A stretch of 41,093 bases of DNA from a virus, in IMG/VR virus record IMGVR_UViG_3300044998_000101, positions 1-41,093 of that record; one strand, 5' to 3'. Each line of letters begins with the position of its first letter. Positions within the stretch are counted from its first letter, which is position 1. A program made the position numbers and the translations under genes. Positions 1 to 8,524 of the stretch are shown in pieces. The notes beneath the pieces are model-generated. The model made no database searches. It was not told the DNA's origin and saw only the letters and a list, made by a program, of their open reading frames with translations.

Positions 1-127
1 CCATCAATCTCTTTACCAGCCACCAAGAAGAAGTTAGTCATACCGCCGGAAGCAATCTGCGCGGAAAGTCCCGCCTCTTCAAACAACGTACCCAATGCTA
101 GCGCGTCTTGAATGCTTGGCCGTAATG
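1..127. repeat. Left copy of 127-bp terminal direct repeat
   Basis: The first 127 bases are identical to bases 40967-41093. Both copies lie inside the tape measure gene, which continues in frame across the join. The length equals a common assembly k-mer, so this is best read as the overlap left when a circular (circularly permuted or circularised) genome was written linearly. It is not a biological terminal repeat. Confidence 0.95.
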
Positions 128-737
128 CCTCTGGTAGCTGTCCAAGTCTGGTTGCGAACTCGGTCATGTTGGCCGTCGTACCCGCACCAATAGCGCCGAG
201 CGTGTTGATTGCCGATCCAGCGCGGTTGATCGCGTCCGCCACGTCGAGGTCTTTTGTTTCTCCGAAAAGTGTCGTAAGTTTCCCCATCGAGGTTGCAGCT
301 TCTTCAACTCCGCCCGAAAAGTCTTTGCCGAGTGCCACGTTAAACACGTCAATCTGCTTGGTAAAGCTCATGATCTGATCTTCAGCCACACCTAATTGTC
401 CGCCGATCTCCGCAATGCTTGCTAGTTCGTCGGCGCTTGTCCGTGTAGATTTACTCAGTTTGAGGAGGTCGTCGCTTAGTTGTGCCAATCCGTCGCCGGT
501 GATGCCGGTCGTCTTTGCCACGTCAGCCATCTTGTCTTGAAAAGCCACCGCAGAGGTAGCAGAGGCCACCAGCGCAGCTGTCGCAGCTGCACCGAACGCA
601 ATAAAGCCAGCAGTGGCAACTTGAGCAGCCTTAGCAGCGTTAACCCCAAACTTCGAGAGTTTGTTTTCTGCTTCGTCTACCCCTTTACCGTCGCTTTCAG
701 TGGTGATTTTTGCTCGTAGTTCGGCGATCTCTGGCAT
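1..737 (-). CDS. Tail tape measure protein, N-terminal part (continues at right end)
   Basis: This is the 5' part of the tape measure gene. Its ATG is at 737, just after the tail chaperone gene, and it runs off the left edge. Because the window is circular it continues at 40966 and ends at 39703, giving about 666 residues in all. The first 40 residues are charged and helical, followed by an Ala-rich hydrophobic stretch (about 40-70). A TP901-type tape measure core follows, with typical short runs such as GITGDGLAQLSDDL and TRTSADELASIAE. The protein sets tail length by acting as a ruler inside the tail tube. The position after the chaperone pair is the classical one. Breaking the gene at the window edge is an assembly choice, not a mutation. 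Confidence 0.93.
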   Translation of the reverse strand, partial: MPEIAELRAKITTESDGKGVDEAENKLSKFGVNAAKAAQVATAGFIAFGAAATAALVASATSAVAFQDKMADVAKTTGITGDGLAQLSDDLLKLSKSTRTSADELASIAEIGGQLGVAEDQIMSFTKQIDVFNVALGKDFSGGVEEAATSMGKLTTLFGETKDLDVADAINRAGSAINTLGAIGAGTTANMTEFATRLGQLPEALRPSIQDALALGTLFEEAGLSAQIASGGMTNFFLVAGKEID

Positions 738-769
738 AGTGTGTCCTTAAATGGTAGCACAAAACGAGG

Positions 770-1335
770 CTACCGGCGATGCTTCCCTCTGGGTTGTTTC
801 TTCTTTTTTTGTTTTCTCAATCTAGCCTCAATGTCCCAGATTTCCATATCGGTCTGAATCACTCGCCACGGCGTATTCATCAACTCTTGCCACGACAAAT
901 TAAATGCCTGTCGGTATCGCAATAATTGCAACTCAATCGGGACGGGGTGGGGGTGTGCAGGGTCGCCGTTTTCTCGGTCAATGTCGGCCGAAAGTGCCAG
1001 CGTTATTTCTTTTTTTTTGCGTCAGTCATCGCCTCTAACGACTCATTGATTCCAGTCTCGTCAATAATCACCATGAGGTCAGCAGCCGGCAAGTATCCTA
1101 CGTTCTCCGCAGTAATCGGGGCTGGTTGTCCGCCGATGGTAATGTTCCAAGCTCGAATCACCTCAACGAACACACCTGTACCCGCTTGTTTTGGGTTGTT
1201 CTTATACTGCCCAATAGCCAAAATATCGCTTGCGCGCAAGTCGGTGTATACCTCTGCCCATGCTTCGTCATTCTCTGAACTCGAGGCAGGTAATACAACT
1301 CGTTTGGCTTCTCGGTTTATCTTTAGTTCTGGCAT
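770..1335 (-). CDS. Tail assembly chaperone, long -1 frameshift form (gpGT-like)
   Basis: This is the predicted fusion made when ribosomes reading the 110-aa chaperone slip back one base at the A AAA AAG heptamer (1015-1009). Translation then passes the TAA at 1005-1003 and continues in the -1 frame to a TAG at 772-770, about 188 residues in total. The added part is charged and ends in a Lys/Arg-rich tail (RLRKQKKKKQPRGK). It has no start codon of its own with a ribosome site. Lambda gpG/gpGT and many siphoviruses make this pair between the tail tube and tape measure genes, where the long form bridges the tape measure and tail tube subunits. The frame is read directly; the frameshift is inferred from the motif, the open extension and the position. 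Confidence 0.85.
1003..1335 (-). CDS. Tail assembly chaperone, short form (gpG-like)
   Basis: A 110-residue acidic/mixed protein lying between the tail tube gene and the tape measure gene, where the tail assembly chaperone sits in siphoviruses. It ends in a run of lysines encoded by an A-rich tract that holds a dnaX-type slippery site, two codons before the TAA. The family is poorly conserved in sequence, so the call rests on position, size and frameshift signal. Short and long forms together would coat the tape measure protein before tube polymerisation. The neighbouring tail tube gene ends 21 bases upstream, which suggests one transcript. Confidence 0.85.
   Translation of the reverse strand: MPELKINREAKRVVLPASSSENDEAWAEVYTDLRASDILAIGQYKNNPKQAGTGVFVEVIRAWNITIGGQPAPITAENVGYLPAADLMVIIDETGINESLEAMTDAKKKK
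1009..1015 (-). other. Slippery heptamer A AAA AAG for -1 frameshifting
   Basis: In the frame of the short chaperone the mRNA reads GCA AAA AAA AAG AAA TAA, so the last seven slippery bases are A AAA AAG, as in dnaX. A GAGG lies about 18 bases upstream and might act as the internal Shine-Dalgarno stimulator. Downstream a short TCGG...CCGA stem can form. Nine consecutive A residues also allow transcriptional slippage, which would give the same products. Confidence 0.8.
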
Positions 1336-1355
1336 GGCGTTGCCCTTTCGTTATT

Positions 1356-2543
1356 TTATGATGCAATACTTGATAGCGCGTTCAACACTTCCACCTTCAC
1401 AGCCATTCCGTCAGCAGAGCTGTATTCAGGCAGTAAAACGTGTTCAGCGTAAATCGGATCTCCACTTTCCATCTCAGGTGCGTACTCATTGGTTGCGTAT
1501 TTGAACACAGTAATGCGTAGCTCATATCCTGTCTCTGAGAAGTGGCGAATCACCAACACTTTGTTTTTGGTGTTGCGCAAGAAGTTTGCGTAGTCGCGTG
1601 GATCGTCAAAGTATTTGGTCAGCTCGATTTCCATGTTGCCCTGAGTGCGGACGAGTTCAGCAGGATCGGCAGCGCCACTTCGTTGTGCGCCCTTTTCGTC
1701 TTCAAACTCGTAGCTCAATGTCCAACTTGCTTCGTCCATACGAACTTGAGAGGCGGACAGGGCGGTTGCCTCATCAGCTCCAAAGCGGTACTCAGTGCGT
1801 ACCCAGTTGAAAGGCACTCGGATAGAAGCACTTGGGGCGGTTGCTGGTCGGATGAATAACAAGTCGCCATCAGCAACACCAGTCAAAGTTCCCGCTAAGT
1901 CAATGCGAACGCCGGATTCAACAGTGTCGATCACGTCATCAATGTACGTCCCGTCAGCCTTCATAATGCGAACAAGGTCGCCCACCTGTAACAGTTCAGT
2001 TGGTGCGGGGTCTAATCCGTTGTTAGTTTTCAGGGTAACTTCATTACTGTTTGCGAATGAGGAGATCTCAGCAACAATAAACGACTTCAAAGCAGCAACA
2101 GTTGCGTTCAGCACCATCTTGCTCTCGTCGTACTCGTTGTTCAACTCAGAGGCTTCAACACCAGCATAACGGCAGACCACTTGGCCTTTGGCTACGTCTA
2201 CGGTGTAACTCTTTGGGTTGGTGGTTACTGAAAATCCAAAGGTGTGTGTATATGGACCACTGCCGGAAGTTGCCGAACGGGTCATCAACATAGCAATCAG
2301 GTGAGCAATCGTGTTTGGCTCAGCCATCGCTTGGAACTCTCCGCCGTGACTTCTTTTGCCGAGTAATGTTTGGAATCGAGCAAATACGTTACCGATAATT
2401 GGGTTGTCTTCATCTAACCCAACGTCAGTAGCAAGGTTCTCTGAGTAAATAGGAACAACCAAGTTAGGAACACCAGCAGGTACGCCTTTGGTAGTCTCTG
2501 GTTTGATAGCTAGGTAGCCTTTGTTGGAAACGTGAGTTGACAT
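1356..2543 (-). CDS. Major tail tube protein
   Basis: A 395-residue protein, long for the family, which suggests an inserted or appended domain. The N-terminus (GYLAIKPETTKGVPAG) and the following tract with PIIGNVFARFQTLLG are typical of phage tail tube proteins that start with a short strand and a loop. A separate beta-rich segment at roughly residues 155-235 (SNEVTLKTNNGLDPAP onwards, with VGDLVRIMKADGTY) looks like an inserted small barrel. The tube fold then resumes (MDEASWTLSYEFED) and ends with beta strands. The gene is directly upstream of the tail chaperone pair, as expected. It forms the inner tube through which DNA leaves. Confidence 0.85.
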   Translation of the reverse strand: MSTHVSNKGYLAIKPETTKGVPAGVPNLVVPIYSENLATDVGLDEDNPIIGNVFARFQTLLGKRSHGGEFQAMAEPNTIAHLIAMLMTRSATSGSGPYTHTFGFSVTTNPKSYTVDVAKGQVVCRYAGVEASELNNEYDESKMVLNATVAALKSFIVAEISSFANSNEVTLKTNNGLDPAPTELLQVGDLVRIMKADGTYIDDVIDTVESGVRIDLAGTLTGVADGDLLFIRPATAPSASIRVPFNWVRTEYRFGADEATALSASQVRMDEASWTLSYEFEDEKGAQRSGAADPAELVRTQGNMEIELTKYFDDPRDYANFLRNTKNKVLVIRHFSETGYELRITVFKYATNEYAPEMESGDPIYAEHVLLPEYSSADGMAVKVEVLNALSSIAS

Positions 2544-2545
2544 AA

Positions 2546-2740
2546 TTATTTCCTGCCTTTGGTTTTAGTTACTGGAATGACGCCGGTTTTGCCTTCCTCG
2601 TCGGTTTGTTCTGTTTTCTCTAACTTAAAGTTGGGATTTTCAATAGGAACAGCGCTGTGAATAGCATCATCAGCCTTCACTTCGCCCACGCCCATTAAAA
2701 CTTGATCAACTCCAGAGATATTGCGATAAGTATACTTCAT
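2546..2740 (-). CDS. Small protein between tail terminator and tail tube
   Basis: A 64-residue protein starting at the second ATG, which sits seven bases after a strong GGAGG; an ATG two codons earlier overlaps that site. It opens with a short hydrophobic/beta stretch (YTYRNISGVDQVLMGVGEV) and ends in a charged, Lys-rich tail. Small proteins with this kind of beta-hairpin N-terminus are common in phage structural operons, sometimes next to the tail tube gene. No specific function can be given. The stop is two bases before the tail tube start, so the pair is probably translationally coupled. Confidence 0.7.
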   Translation of the reverse strand: MKYTYRNISGVDQVLMGVGEVKADDAIHSAVPIENPNFKLEKTEQTDEEGKTGVIPVTKTKGRK

Positions 2741-2781
2741 GCTCATTCCTCCATTCTAGGTACTTTTTTTATAGGTGTCAA

Positions 2782-3264
2782 TTATTCTCGCCCAACAATA
2801 GGTACTAATTCCTGTAACTCTAGTGTAATCCGTGCCTCGGCCGTGGTCAGCTCTTCAGAACGTGCCACAAAACCCTTCTCTACTGTGCCGATACTCTGAA
2901 TGGAAAGCCCCTCGAGTGTGAAGTCTTTTCGCAACACTCCCATAATCGTATTTGGCAGTAATGCCCCTGCCTCGTCTCGACCTTGCACAATCTCGTCGAG
3001 CTTCTTGTCGAGTGAGCTTGCTTGGTCTTTGTTGCCGAAGTCTGCTTTTTTGTTGAGAACCACTTGAATGCGTAATGTGTGTGTAGCTTTGTCGTAGCCG
3101 GTTGCGTCCGCTTCCCACCGTGTCGTGTCCTCAGTAACCAACAATGCGGGCATTTGGCTCTGTGGCAAAATGATTGGGTCGCCTTCTCTGAACCACTTAA
3201 AGCGATGGTCAACTAATCGTTTCTCAAAAAGATCTAGTAAAAGCTGTGGAACAGTTGGCCTCAT
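2782..3264 (-). CDS. Tail terminator / tail completion protein
   Basis: A 160-residue alpha/beta protein in the slot between the Mu G/gpS-like protein and the tail tube, which is where siphovirus tail terminators lie. Visible features are an N-terminal helix (PQLLLDLFEKRLVDH), a strand reading ALLVTEDTTRW, and later strands (HTLRIQVVLNKKA, EARITLELQELVPI), matching the small alpha/beta fold of lambda gpU-type terminators. It would cap the tail tube and make the joint to the head. Its start overlaps the end of the upstream gene by four bases. The call is mainly positional. Confidence 0.65.
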   Translation of the reverse strand: MRPTVPQLLLDLFEKRLVDHRFKWFREGDPIILPQSQMPALLVTEDTTRWEADATGYDKATHTLRIQVVLNKKADFGNKDQASSLDKKLDEIVQGRDEAGALLPNTIMGVLRKDFTLEGLSIQSIGTVEKGFVARSEELTTAEARITLELQELVPIVGRE

Positions 3265-3719
3265 ATTACCCTTTTCATTCTTTCAAGTAATCCTTTTTTC
3301 AAAACGTCCACAATGTACTTCTCTTGTGTGCTATCAATGCGTAGTAGTGGACGGCGCGGAATCTTTTTGCGCGGTTTTGTGGACTGATGGTATACACCGT
3401 ATGGTACGTTGTTTTCCATGAGTAGTCCACCTTTGCTGGCCTCAAAGCGCCAGCCCTTGCGCAAGTCGCCGGTTCTCTCAAGGATTCCCTTACCGGAAAA
3501 CTCAACGCGCTTCTTTAGTTCGTACTTCGGTGACAGCTTCGGCCAAGGATACCCAAAAATTGCACCCTCGTATTCAAACACAAGGTCAGTTAAATACTTC
3601 TTAAAGTGCTTCTCCATTGTCTGAAACTCCGGCGTCCAGTCCAACACCTCTTTGCCAAACTTCTTCAGCTTGCCAATAAACTCTTTGTCACCAATGACTT
3701 CAATCTCGATCTTGAGCAT
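3261..3719 (-). CDS. Virion morphogenesis protein, Mu G / P2 S-like tail completion
   Basis: A 152-residue basic protein. The pattern WPKLSPKYELKK, then GKGILERTGDLRKGW, then VPYGVYHQSTKPRKKIPRRP is the signature of the phage virion morphogenesis family (Mu gpG, P2 gpS). These act in head-tail joining or tail completion. The protein starts on the last base of the upstream connector gene and overlaps the terminator gene by four bases, so the three are likely translated as a unit. This agrees with the Mu-type head genes elsewhere in the genome. Confidence 0.8.
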   Translation of the reverse strand: MLKIEIEVIGDKEFIGKLKKFGKEVLDWTPEFQTMEKHFKKYLTDLVFEYEGAIFGYPWPKLSPKYELKKRVEFSGKGILERTGDLRKGWRFEASKGGLLMENNVPYGVYHQSTKPRKKIPRRPLLRIDSTQEKYIVDVLKKGLLERMKRVI

Positions 3720-4651
3720 TAAAACTCCTGATCTCGAGTGAACATCCTCTCTCGAGTAATTGATGTTTCAACTTCGTCATTCAACGGGTAGCCTCGTACT
3801 CCCGTCCCTACCGTCACCGTCTCGCCGTTCACAGTAATCGTGGTGCTTTTGTTCGCAATCTTGGCGAGCATCGCTCGTCCCATTGCCAGCTTCCGCTCTC
3901 CGTCTTTGTTTGTGCCGTTGTGTTCCGGACCATAGTCTTTTACCAGTAAAAATCCAGCTGCAATCAATCGGATCGCTTGTTTAATTACCTCTGGTACGCT
4001 TGCCAGTGGTAGTGTGTGTCCACCATCCACTAATGCGCTATCTGCTTCGCCTTCAGCTGCAAGCAGTTTCTCATACACTTCCTCGTCGGTAATGAATTGG
4101 TTGTCCTCAAGTCCGGCCTCGCGTCGTACCTCAAAAACAGTCACATATCGGCCGTAGTTTCCCCCGCGCACAGAATCCGCGTCAGCCAATGAGGTTTCGG
4201 TGTCAGTGATCGAGTTGTAATAGGTGAACTTGTACCAGTACCCGCTTCCGCCGTCAGTATCAATGTAATCCGTCATCTCACTGTCTACGTCAATATCCAC
4301 AGTTGTCAAAACAGCAAAGTCAGAGTCGGCCGGTTGGTCGCCGGTTACGTTTGGCGCTCGGTAAAATCTGATCTGGTTGTACCGCAAAATAGTTACCAGC
4401 TCATTGCGACGGTGGGCGCGTTCTACGTTGTCCACGGTAGTAATGTTGTTTCCGCTAATTGCCTCAACTCTGTGTAGTTCTGCTGTCTCTTTGCCGGGAA
4501 TGTCCAAAACAAAAAACCGCCCCACAGCAAAGCCGTTGGCGTTCTTCACCACAACATCGTCCGTATCAGCAACAACGTCACTTGCCAATTCAGACCGTCC
4601 GAGGATATTGATTTCGCCGAAGTTCTCGGCTGTAAGTAGTTCTTGTGCCAT
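3719..4651 (-). CDS. Head-tail connector (head completion) with N-terminal beta domain
   Basis: A 310-residue protein. Residues 1 to about 165 are beta-rich and read like one or two Ig/fibronectin-type strands (VVVKNANGFAVGRFFVLD, GSGYWYKFTYYNSITDTETS). The C-terminal half (about 170-260) is helical, with the short pattern FITDEEVYEKLLAA followed by IKQAIRLIAAGFLLVKDYG, like Mu gp36/DUF1320-type head completion proteins. The fusion of a beta domain to a connector is longer than usual for the family. It sits at the start of the neck/tail genes, right after the giant LamG protein. Connector role is inferred from position and the helical half. Confidence 0.6.
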   Translation of the reverse strand: MAQELLTAENFGEINILGRSELASDVVADTDDVVVKNANGFAVGRFFVLDIPGKETAELHRVEAISGNNITTVDNVERAHRRNELVTILRYNQIRFYRAPNVTGDQPADSDFAVLTTVDIDVDSEMTDYIDTDGGSGYWYKFTYYNSITDTETSLADADSVRGGNYGRYVTVFEVRREAGLEDNQFITDEEVYEKLLAAEGEADSALVDGGHTLPLASVPEVIKQAIRLIAAGFLLVKDYGPEHNGTNKDGERKLAMGRAMLAKIANKSTTITVNGETVTVGTGVRGYPLNDEVETSITRERMFTRDQEF

Positions 4652-4652
4652 G

Positions 4653-7600
4653 CTATTTTCTCCTCTGTTTCAGTATAACACTGTGCATCTTTTGTCGTAA
4701 TACAGTGTGTTTTTTATTAGTTTTTAATACCGTCTTAATAAGGTTCAGCGTTCCCGTCACCACTACAATCGGCACGTCCACGCCTTGCCCGCTGTCGTTA
4801 ATGTTCAAAAAGGCAAAAATGCTCTCTGCGTCCGTTCCCTGTGCGTTGTCGGTAAGGGTCACAAAGTTAGTGGCTTGCAGTGTGTCGTCGCCTTGGCCTT
4901 GCTCGTTCACCCCCACGTTTGCCTGTAATGCCAATTGGTCGCTTCCGCTTCCGTTGTCGGCTTTGGTAATCTGGGCGAGTAGCTGTATGGTGTCGTTTGC
5001 GGTTGCGTTGTCGGTGATTCCTGCCTGTACCAATATGCTCAGTAACTCGGTTGCGCTGGCGCTGTCGGTCACGTTCAACTGTACAAACACCTGCAATAGT
5101 TCCGTGGTCGTTGCGTTCTCCGAAATGTTCACCAATGCAGTAATGGCCGTCTGGTCTGCCCCGCTTCCCGTCTCTCCAATGCCGAGTAGGGCGAGTAAGT
5201 TGAGTGTGTCTGCGCCCACTGCTGAATCACTAATCCCCAATTGTGCCAACACTCCCACCGCGTCGCTTCCGGATGCGCTATCAGTAATGGCGATAATGTC
5301 GGCCGTTTGCTCTGCGTCTACGGTGTCCGCGCCGGTGGCTGTCTCGTTCACGGCGATGTTTGCCAAAATAACAATCACTTCTGTTCCGCTTCCTGAGTCC
5401 CCCACAGGCACAAAAACGGCTACATTCACCGCGTCCACTCCCGTTGCACTCTCAGCAATAGGAATCAGGGCAAGTAAGGCCACTGAGTCGGTTGCGCTCC
5501 CTGTTTCTGCAATGCTGAGGAGAGCTAAAATGCTGATTACGTCTGCTCCGGTCGCTGTTTCGGCAATAGCAATCTGTGCCAGTATGCCAATAACATCGCT
5601 CCCACTTCCTGAGTCAGTTACGTTTTTCTCTGTAGTGGTATCCACGTCCTCAACCAAAACCGCGTCAGGATCAACCCCTCCGGCCACTGTAGAGCCTAAG
5701 GTGTAAAAGGTTGCAGGGTCTTTGAGTGTGTTTCTGGAAGTCAAAATATAGTCATTGCTTCGGCCAACGCTGTGTACACGTGCCTCGTCAATCGCACCCT
5801 TGTAGTATCCAGCTGAGTGTAAACCAATGTTCAGGTCAAACGTACCGGCCACAATGTCGGTTGTCTTGCCGGTTGTGGACTGCTGAACACCCTCAATAAA
5901 CGTCCGCAAGTTGGTTTTGTCGTAACTTCCCGCAACGTGACTCCATGTTGTGCCGTCTTTTGGTGTCGAAGCCCCCGCCCACAATCCAGTGTAGCCACCA
6001 GTAACAGTGTTCACTTCCATACGCAAGTCGGCGGTGTCGTTCTGAATCAGGTTGTAATGCGTGTGTGAAATAATACCGCGCTCTCCGCCGGGAAGCGTCG
6101 CGTCAGGTCGCACCAATGCCTCGAGTGTCGTCTCGGTCAGGTTCATAATTGCACTGTGTGATCGGTAGTCTTTGTCGTTTGTCCCGTCGTACAGTCGCCC
6201 GCCCGCGTGGAAGCCGGTTGTGTCGGTTGCTCCGCTGGCTGTTAGGTGTAATGCGTTGGCCGTCGAGTCGTTCAGGTTTCCGTTCAAGTGGTATACGGCC
6301 AAGTAACCCGAGTTCCACACTGCGGTTGGGTCTTGCTCCGTGGCGACAATGTTTTTCCCAAAATACATGTAAATCGTGGTGTCGGCTGTAGCTCCGAGGG
6401 TTGGAATCTTCACGTGAGCGACTATTGCGCCCGTGGTCGCGTTGTAGCTCTCAATTTCGTGCTTGAGCTGTGTGCCGTTTCCAAGTTCAAAGCGCACGTC
6501 TAAGTGTGTGCCGTTCTTCACGTACCCGCCGTTGGCCTCGCTCTTGAGGTCGTTGTCGGTAGATTTCACTAGGATTGGAAAGTCGGTGAAGTCGCTTGAT
6601 CCCGCCACCTTCGTGTGGTCAACAGTAATTGATTTGCGGTATCCGTACCCGTTGGAATATGCAGCGCCGGTGTTGCTGTCGCTAATGCCAATCAGCGCCA
6701 AAATGCCGAGCGTGTCCGCTCCAGAGGCCGAATCTGTCACTGGTTTGTCGTCAATTGTGACCGTCGAATACAGCACCTCAACATACACTTGCGTTACTGC
6801 CTGTCCACCGCCAGTCACACGGTACATACCTGCCTGTAGTGCGTCAATTTCGCTCCATGTCCACGCTGAGCCAGTGTTCGGGTTGGTTAGCCAGAGGTAG
6901 CTTTCAACGTGATACGTGTTGTTCTTGAACTGCAAATCTGGTGACTCGTAGTTTGTACTATTGGTGCGAATAGAAGCTCTAACCGTGTTCTCAATGTCGT
7001 CGAGTCCCCTCATCATCAGGTTTACTCTGACGCCGAAAATAGTCCCCGTCTCGCTTCCGTGGTTCTCCAATGCGAAAACAGCCCGCCGGTTGTCGGTTGG
7101 AGTGTACAAGCGGGTCGTGTCTCCGTCGCTGGTTACGTCGTCCACTCTGGTGTAGTCTCCGTCTTCCGCGTCCCACTGCATCTCGTTACCCGCGCCGTTC
7201 GGTCGCAAGGTTAAAACCGTGTACCCAGAAATAGCAGCTCGAATCTCGTATGCAATGTAGTAACGGCTTGTGCCGGTCGTTGTCCATGTTCTGGTGTTAC
7301 TCCCCGCGCTTGCCACGTCGTTGGTGTACACAAACACGCCAATTCTGAACTGGTTTTGTGGGGTCACGGGGTTGCATCGCAATGTTCCCGCGTCGAGTGA
7401 TGCTGTTGGTGAGGTTGAATCGTCTCTGTTTGCGCCTAAAAAGTCCACACGCACACTGCCGTTTTGTACGATGGTCATCGTCATGTCATTGGGGCTTGCC
7501 GTGCCGTTCTCGCGCACCGCTGTACCAATAGGGTCGGTCTGATCCACGCCAGTAAAAGACACTACACCTAGCGTTTTAATGTTTCCGCCAGACACCACAA

Positions 7601-8159
7601 CGTTCTTGCTTCCCGTCCCCGGATTCAGGTAATAGGCAGCCTCGGCTGGACTCTGGGTAATAATGTCCTGCATAGCGCTACCGTCAAACGTGGCGGAAAG
7701 TTCCCCGCCTAGTGCGGAGTAGTTGGCCGTCACCAGTCGGTCAGAACCCGAGCCAATCGTCACTGTAACCGTGATTGTGGTCGGCTCTCCCGAGTGGCTA
7801 CTTTGCCCCGCGGTGTCGTATGCAATCGCCCCGAACATCATCGGTGCTTGGAAGGCGGTGTAGTGTGCCTTTTCGTGATCTCGTAACGCAATGAAAATAA
7901 ACGCAACTAAGCTCCACGCAATTCTGCTTGCGACGGTGGGCGCAAATGGGTTGGTCAGGAATCCTAAAATGTCGGCTTTAATATTCGCCCACTGAATCTG
8001 ATACCACGTCTTGGTGTTAATCACCTTGTGGTTGTTGGCCTTACTGCTCGTGTCGTACTGCACCTCTTCGCAATAAGCAACGTACCGATTTAATAGCGTC
8101 GCATTAACGGCTCTGTCCACCATCACTGGCTTGCGGATAGTTACTGTTCTTTTTTCCAT
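4653..8159 (-). CDS. Giant virion surface protein: DUF2341, LamG-like domain and 18-residue repeats
   Basis: A 1168-residue protein, the longest in the genome. The first 100 residues include a possible hydrophobic segment (SRIAWSLVAFIFIAL). A beta-rich region follows, then one VTDSASGADTLGILALIG unit near 475. Next is a DUF2341-type domain (about 500-610; YGYRKSITV, FPILVKSTDN, IYMYFGKN) and a LamG/concanavalin-like domain (about 613-825; GYLAVYHLNG, TLEALVRPD, WSHVAGSYD, GAIDEARVHS). Sixteen 18-residue repeats (847-1134) precede a basic C-terminus. LamG-type folds usually bind glycans, so adhesion to host surface sugars or a capsid/neck fibre role is likely. The gene lies between head and neck genes, an odd place for a receptor-binding protein. 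Its stop lies one base before the connector start. Confidence 0.8.
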   Translation of the reverse strand: MEKRTVTIRKPVMVDRAVNATLLNRYVAYCEEVQYDTSSKANNHKVINTKTWYQIQWANIKADILGFLTNPFAPTVASRIAWSLVAFIFIALRDHEKAHYTAFQAPMMFGAIAYDTAGQSSHSGEPTTITVTVTIGSGSDRLVTANYSALGGELSATFDGSAMQDIITQSPAEAAYYLNPGTGSKNVVVSGGNIKTLGVVSFTGVDQTDPIGTAVRENGTASPNDMTMTIVQNGSVRVDFLGANRDDSTSPTASLDAGTLRCNPVTPQNQFRIGVFVYTNDVASAGSNTRTWTTTGTSRYYIAYEIRAAISGYTVLTLRPNGAGNEMQWDAEDGDYTRVDDVTSDGDTTRLYTPTDNRRAVFALENHGSETGTIFGVRVNLMMRGLDDIENTVRASIRTNSTNYESPDLQFKNNTYHVESYLWLTNPNTGSAWTWSEIDALQAGMYRVTGGGQAVTQVYVEVLYSTVTIDDKPVTDSASGADTLGILALIGISDSNTGAAYSNGYGYRKSITVDHTKVAGSSDFTDFPILVKSTDNDLKSEANGGYVKNGTHLDVRFELGNGTQLKHEIESYNATTGAIVAHVKIPTLGATADTTIYMYFGKNIVATEQDPTAVWNSGYLAVYHLNGNLNDSTANALHLTASGATDTTGFHAGGRLYDGTNDKDYRSHSAIMNLTETTLEALVRPDATLPGGERGIISHTHYNLIQNDTADLRMEVNTVTGGYTGLWAGASTPKDGTTWSHVAGSYDKTNLRTFIEGVQQSTTGKTTDIVAGTFDLNIGLHSAGYYKGAIDEARVHSVGRSNDYILTSRNTLKDPATFYTLGSTVAGGVDPDAVLVEDVDTTTEKNVTDSGSGSDVIGILAQIAIAETATGADVISILALLSIAETGSATDSVALLALIPIAESATGVDAVNVAVFVPVGDSGSGTEVIVILANIAVNETATGADTVDAEQTADIIAITDSASGSDAVGVLAQLGISDSAVGADTLNLLALLGIGETGSGADQTAITALVNISENATTTELLQVFVQLNVTDSASATELLSILVQAGITDNATANDTIQLLAQITKADNGSGSDQLALQANVGVNEQGQGDDTLQATNFVTLTDNAQGTDAESIFAFLNINDSGQGVDVPIVVVTGTLNLIKTVLKTNKKHTVLRQKMHSVILKQRRK
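4758..5621 (-). repeat. Sixteen 54-bp coding repeats (18-residue units)
   Basis: Within the giant protein, residues 847-1134 are about sixteen tandem units of mostly 18 residues with the form [IV]-x-[DE]-[ST]-[AGST]-[STA]-G-[AS]-D-x3-[IVL]-LA-x-[IVL]-x. Examples are VTDSASGADTLGILALIG and ISDSAVGADTLNLLALLG. Unit length is almost constant (one of 21, one of 19, one of 17). At DNA level the copies have diverged, so the array is old or selected at protein level. Alternating polar turn and hydrophobic strand fits a beta-solenoid or stacked-hairpin shaft. Confidence 0.85.
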
Positions 8160-8449
8160 AGTCGTTTGTCATCGAGTCTTGCCTCGCCTTTTGCTTTTAT
8201 GAAGTTACTATCATGCCCGTCTAAAATAATGTCCTCGTGTACCGCCTTGCAGTTGGGGCAAACAACGTCCGGTTGTACCTCTCCGCTCTCGTAAATCTCA
8301 TACCCCGCTAGGCTCATGTGTTGCCCACAATCGGGGTTCTTGCATCGGAATGTAACAATCCCATTGTCAATAAAGTACCCGCCGAGTGGCGCGCCTTTTT
8401 CTGGTATTCGTTCTTTGGGGGGTCGGTGTTTCTTGAAATGTTTTGCCAT
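8141..8449 (-). CDS. Small zinc-ribbon protein
   Basis: A 102-residue basic protein starting at the ATG that reads MAKHFKKHRPP; a longer reading frame would begin inside the upstream terminator. It has two cysteine pairs, CKNPDCGQH and CPNCKAVH, about 30 residues apart, typical of a zinc ribbon. It overlaps the start of the giant LamG protein gene by 19 bases. Small zinc ribbons in phage structural operons may assist assembly or bind nucleic acid. No specific function is evident, and a good ribosome site is not visible, so the exact start is uncertain. Confidence 0.7.
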   Translation of the reverse strand: MAKHFKKHRPPKERIPEKGAPLGGYFIDNGIVTFRCKNPDCGQHMSLAGYEIYESGEVQPDVVCPNCKAVHEDIILDGHDSNFIKAKGEARLDDKRLWKKEQ

Positions 8450-8467
8450 ACTAATCATTCTACTAAC

Positions 8468-8496
8468 AAAAACCCCCAACCGCTAGGGAAGGGGGT
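8468..8496 (-). terminator. Intrinsic terminator after the head operon
   Basis: Read leftwards, an ACCCCC/GGGGGT stem with a 13-base loop region is followed by TTTTTG. It lies between the end of the gene at 8525 and the zinc-ribbon gene, so it would end or thin out transcription of the capsid genes before the neck/tail genes. Confidence 0.75.
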
Positions 8497-8524
8497 CTGA
8501 TGTGCGTGTAAACAGTTAAAAATC

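Noticed and set aside
1-127. Biological terminal redundancy or cohesive ends
   Set aside because: The repeat lies inside the tape measure gene and its length is a common assembly k-mer; more simply an assembly overlap.
4758-5621. CRISPR-like or satellite array of 54-bp units
   Set aside because: Units are in frame, directly adjacent without spacers and conserved as protein pattern, not as DNA; they are a protein repeat.
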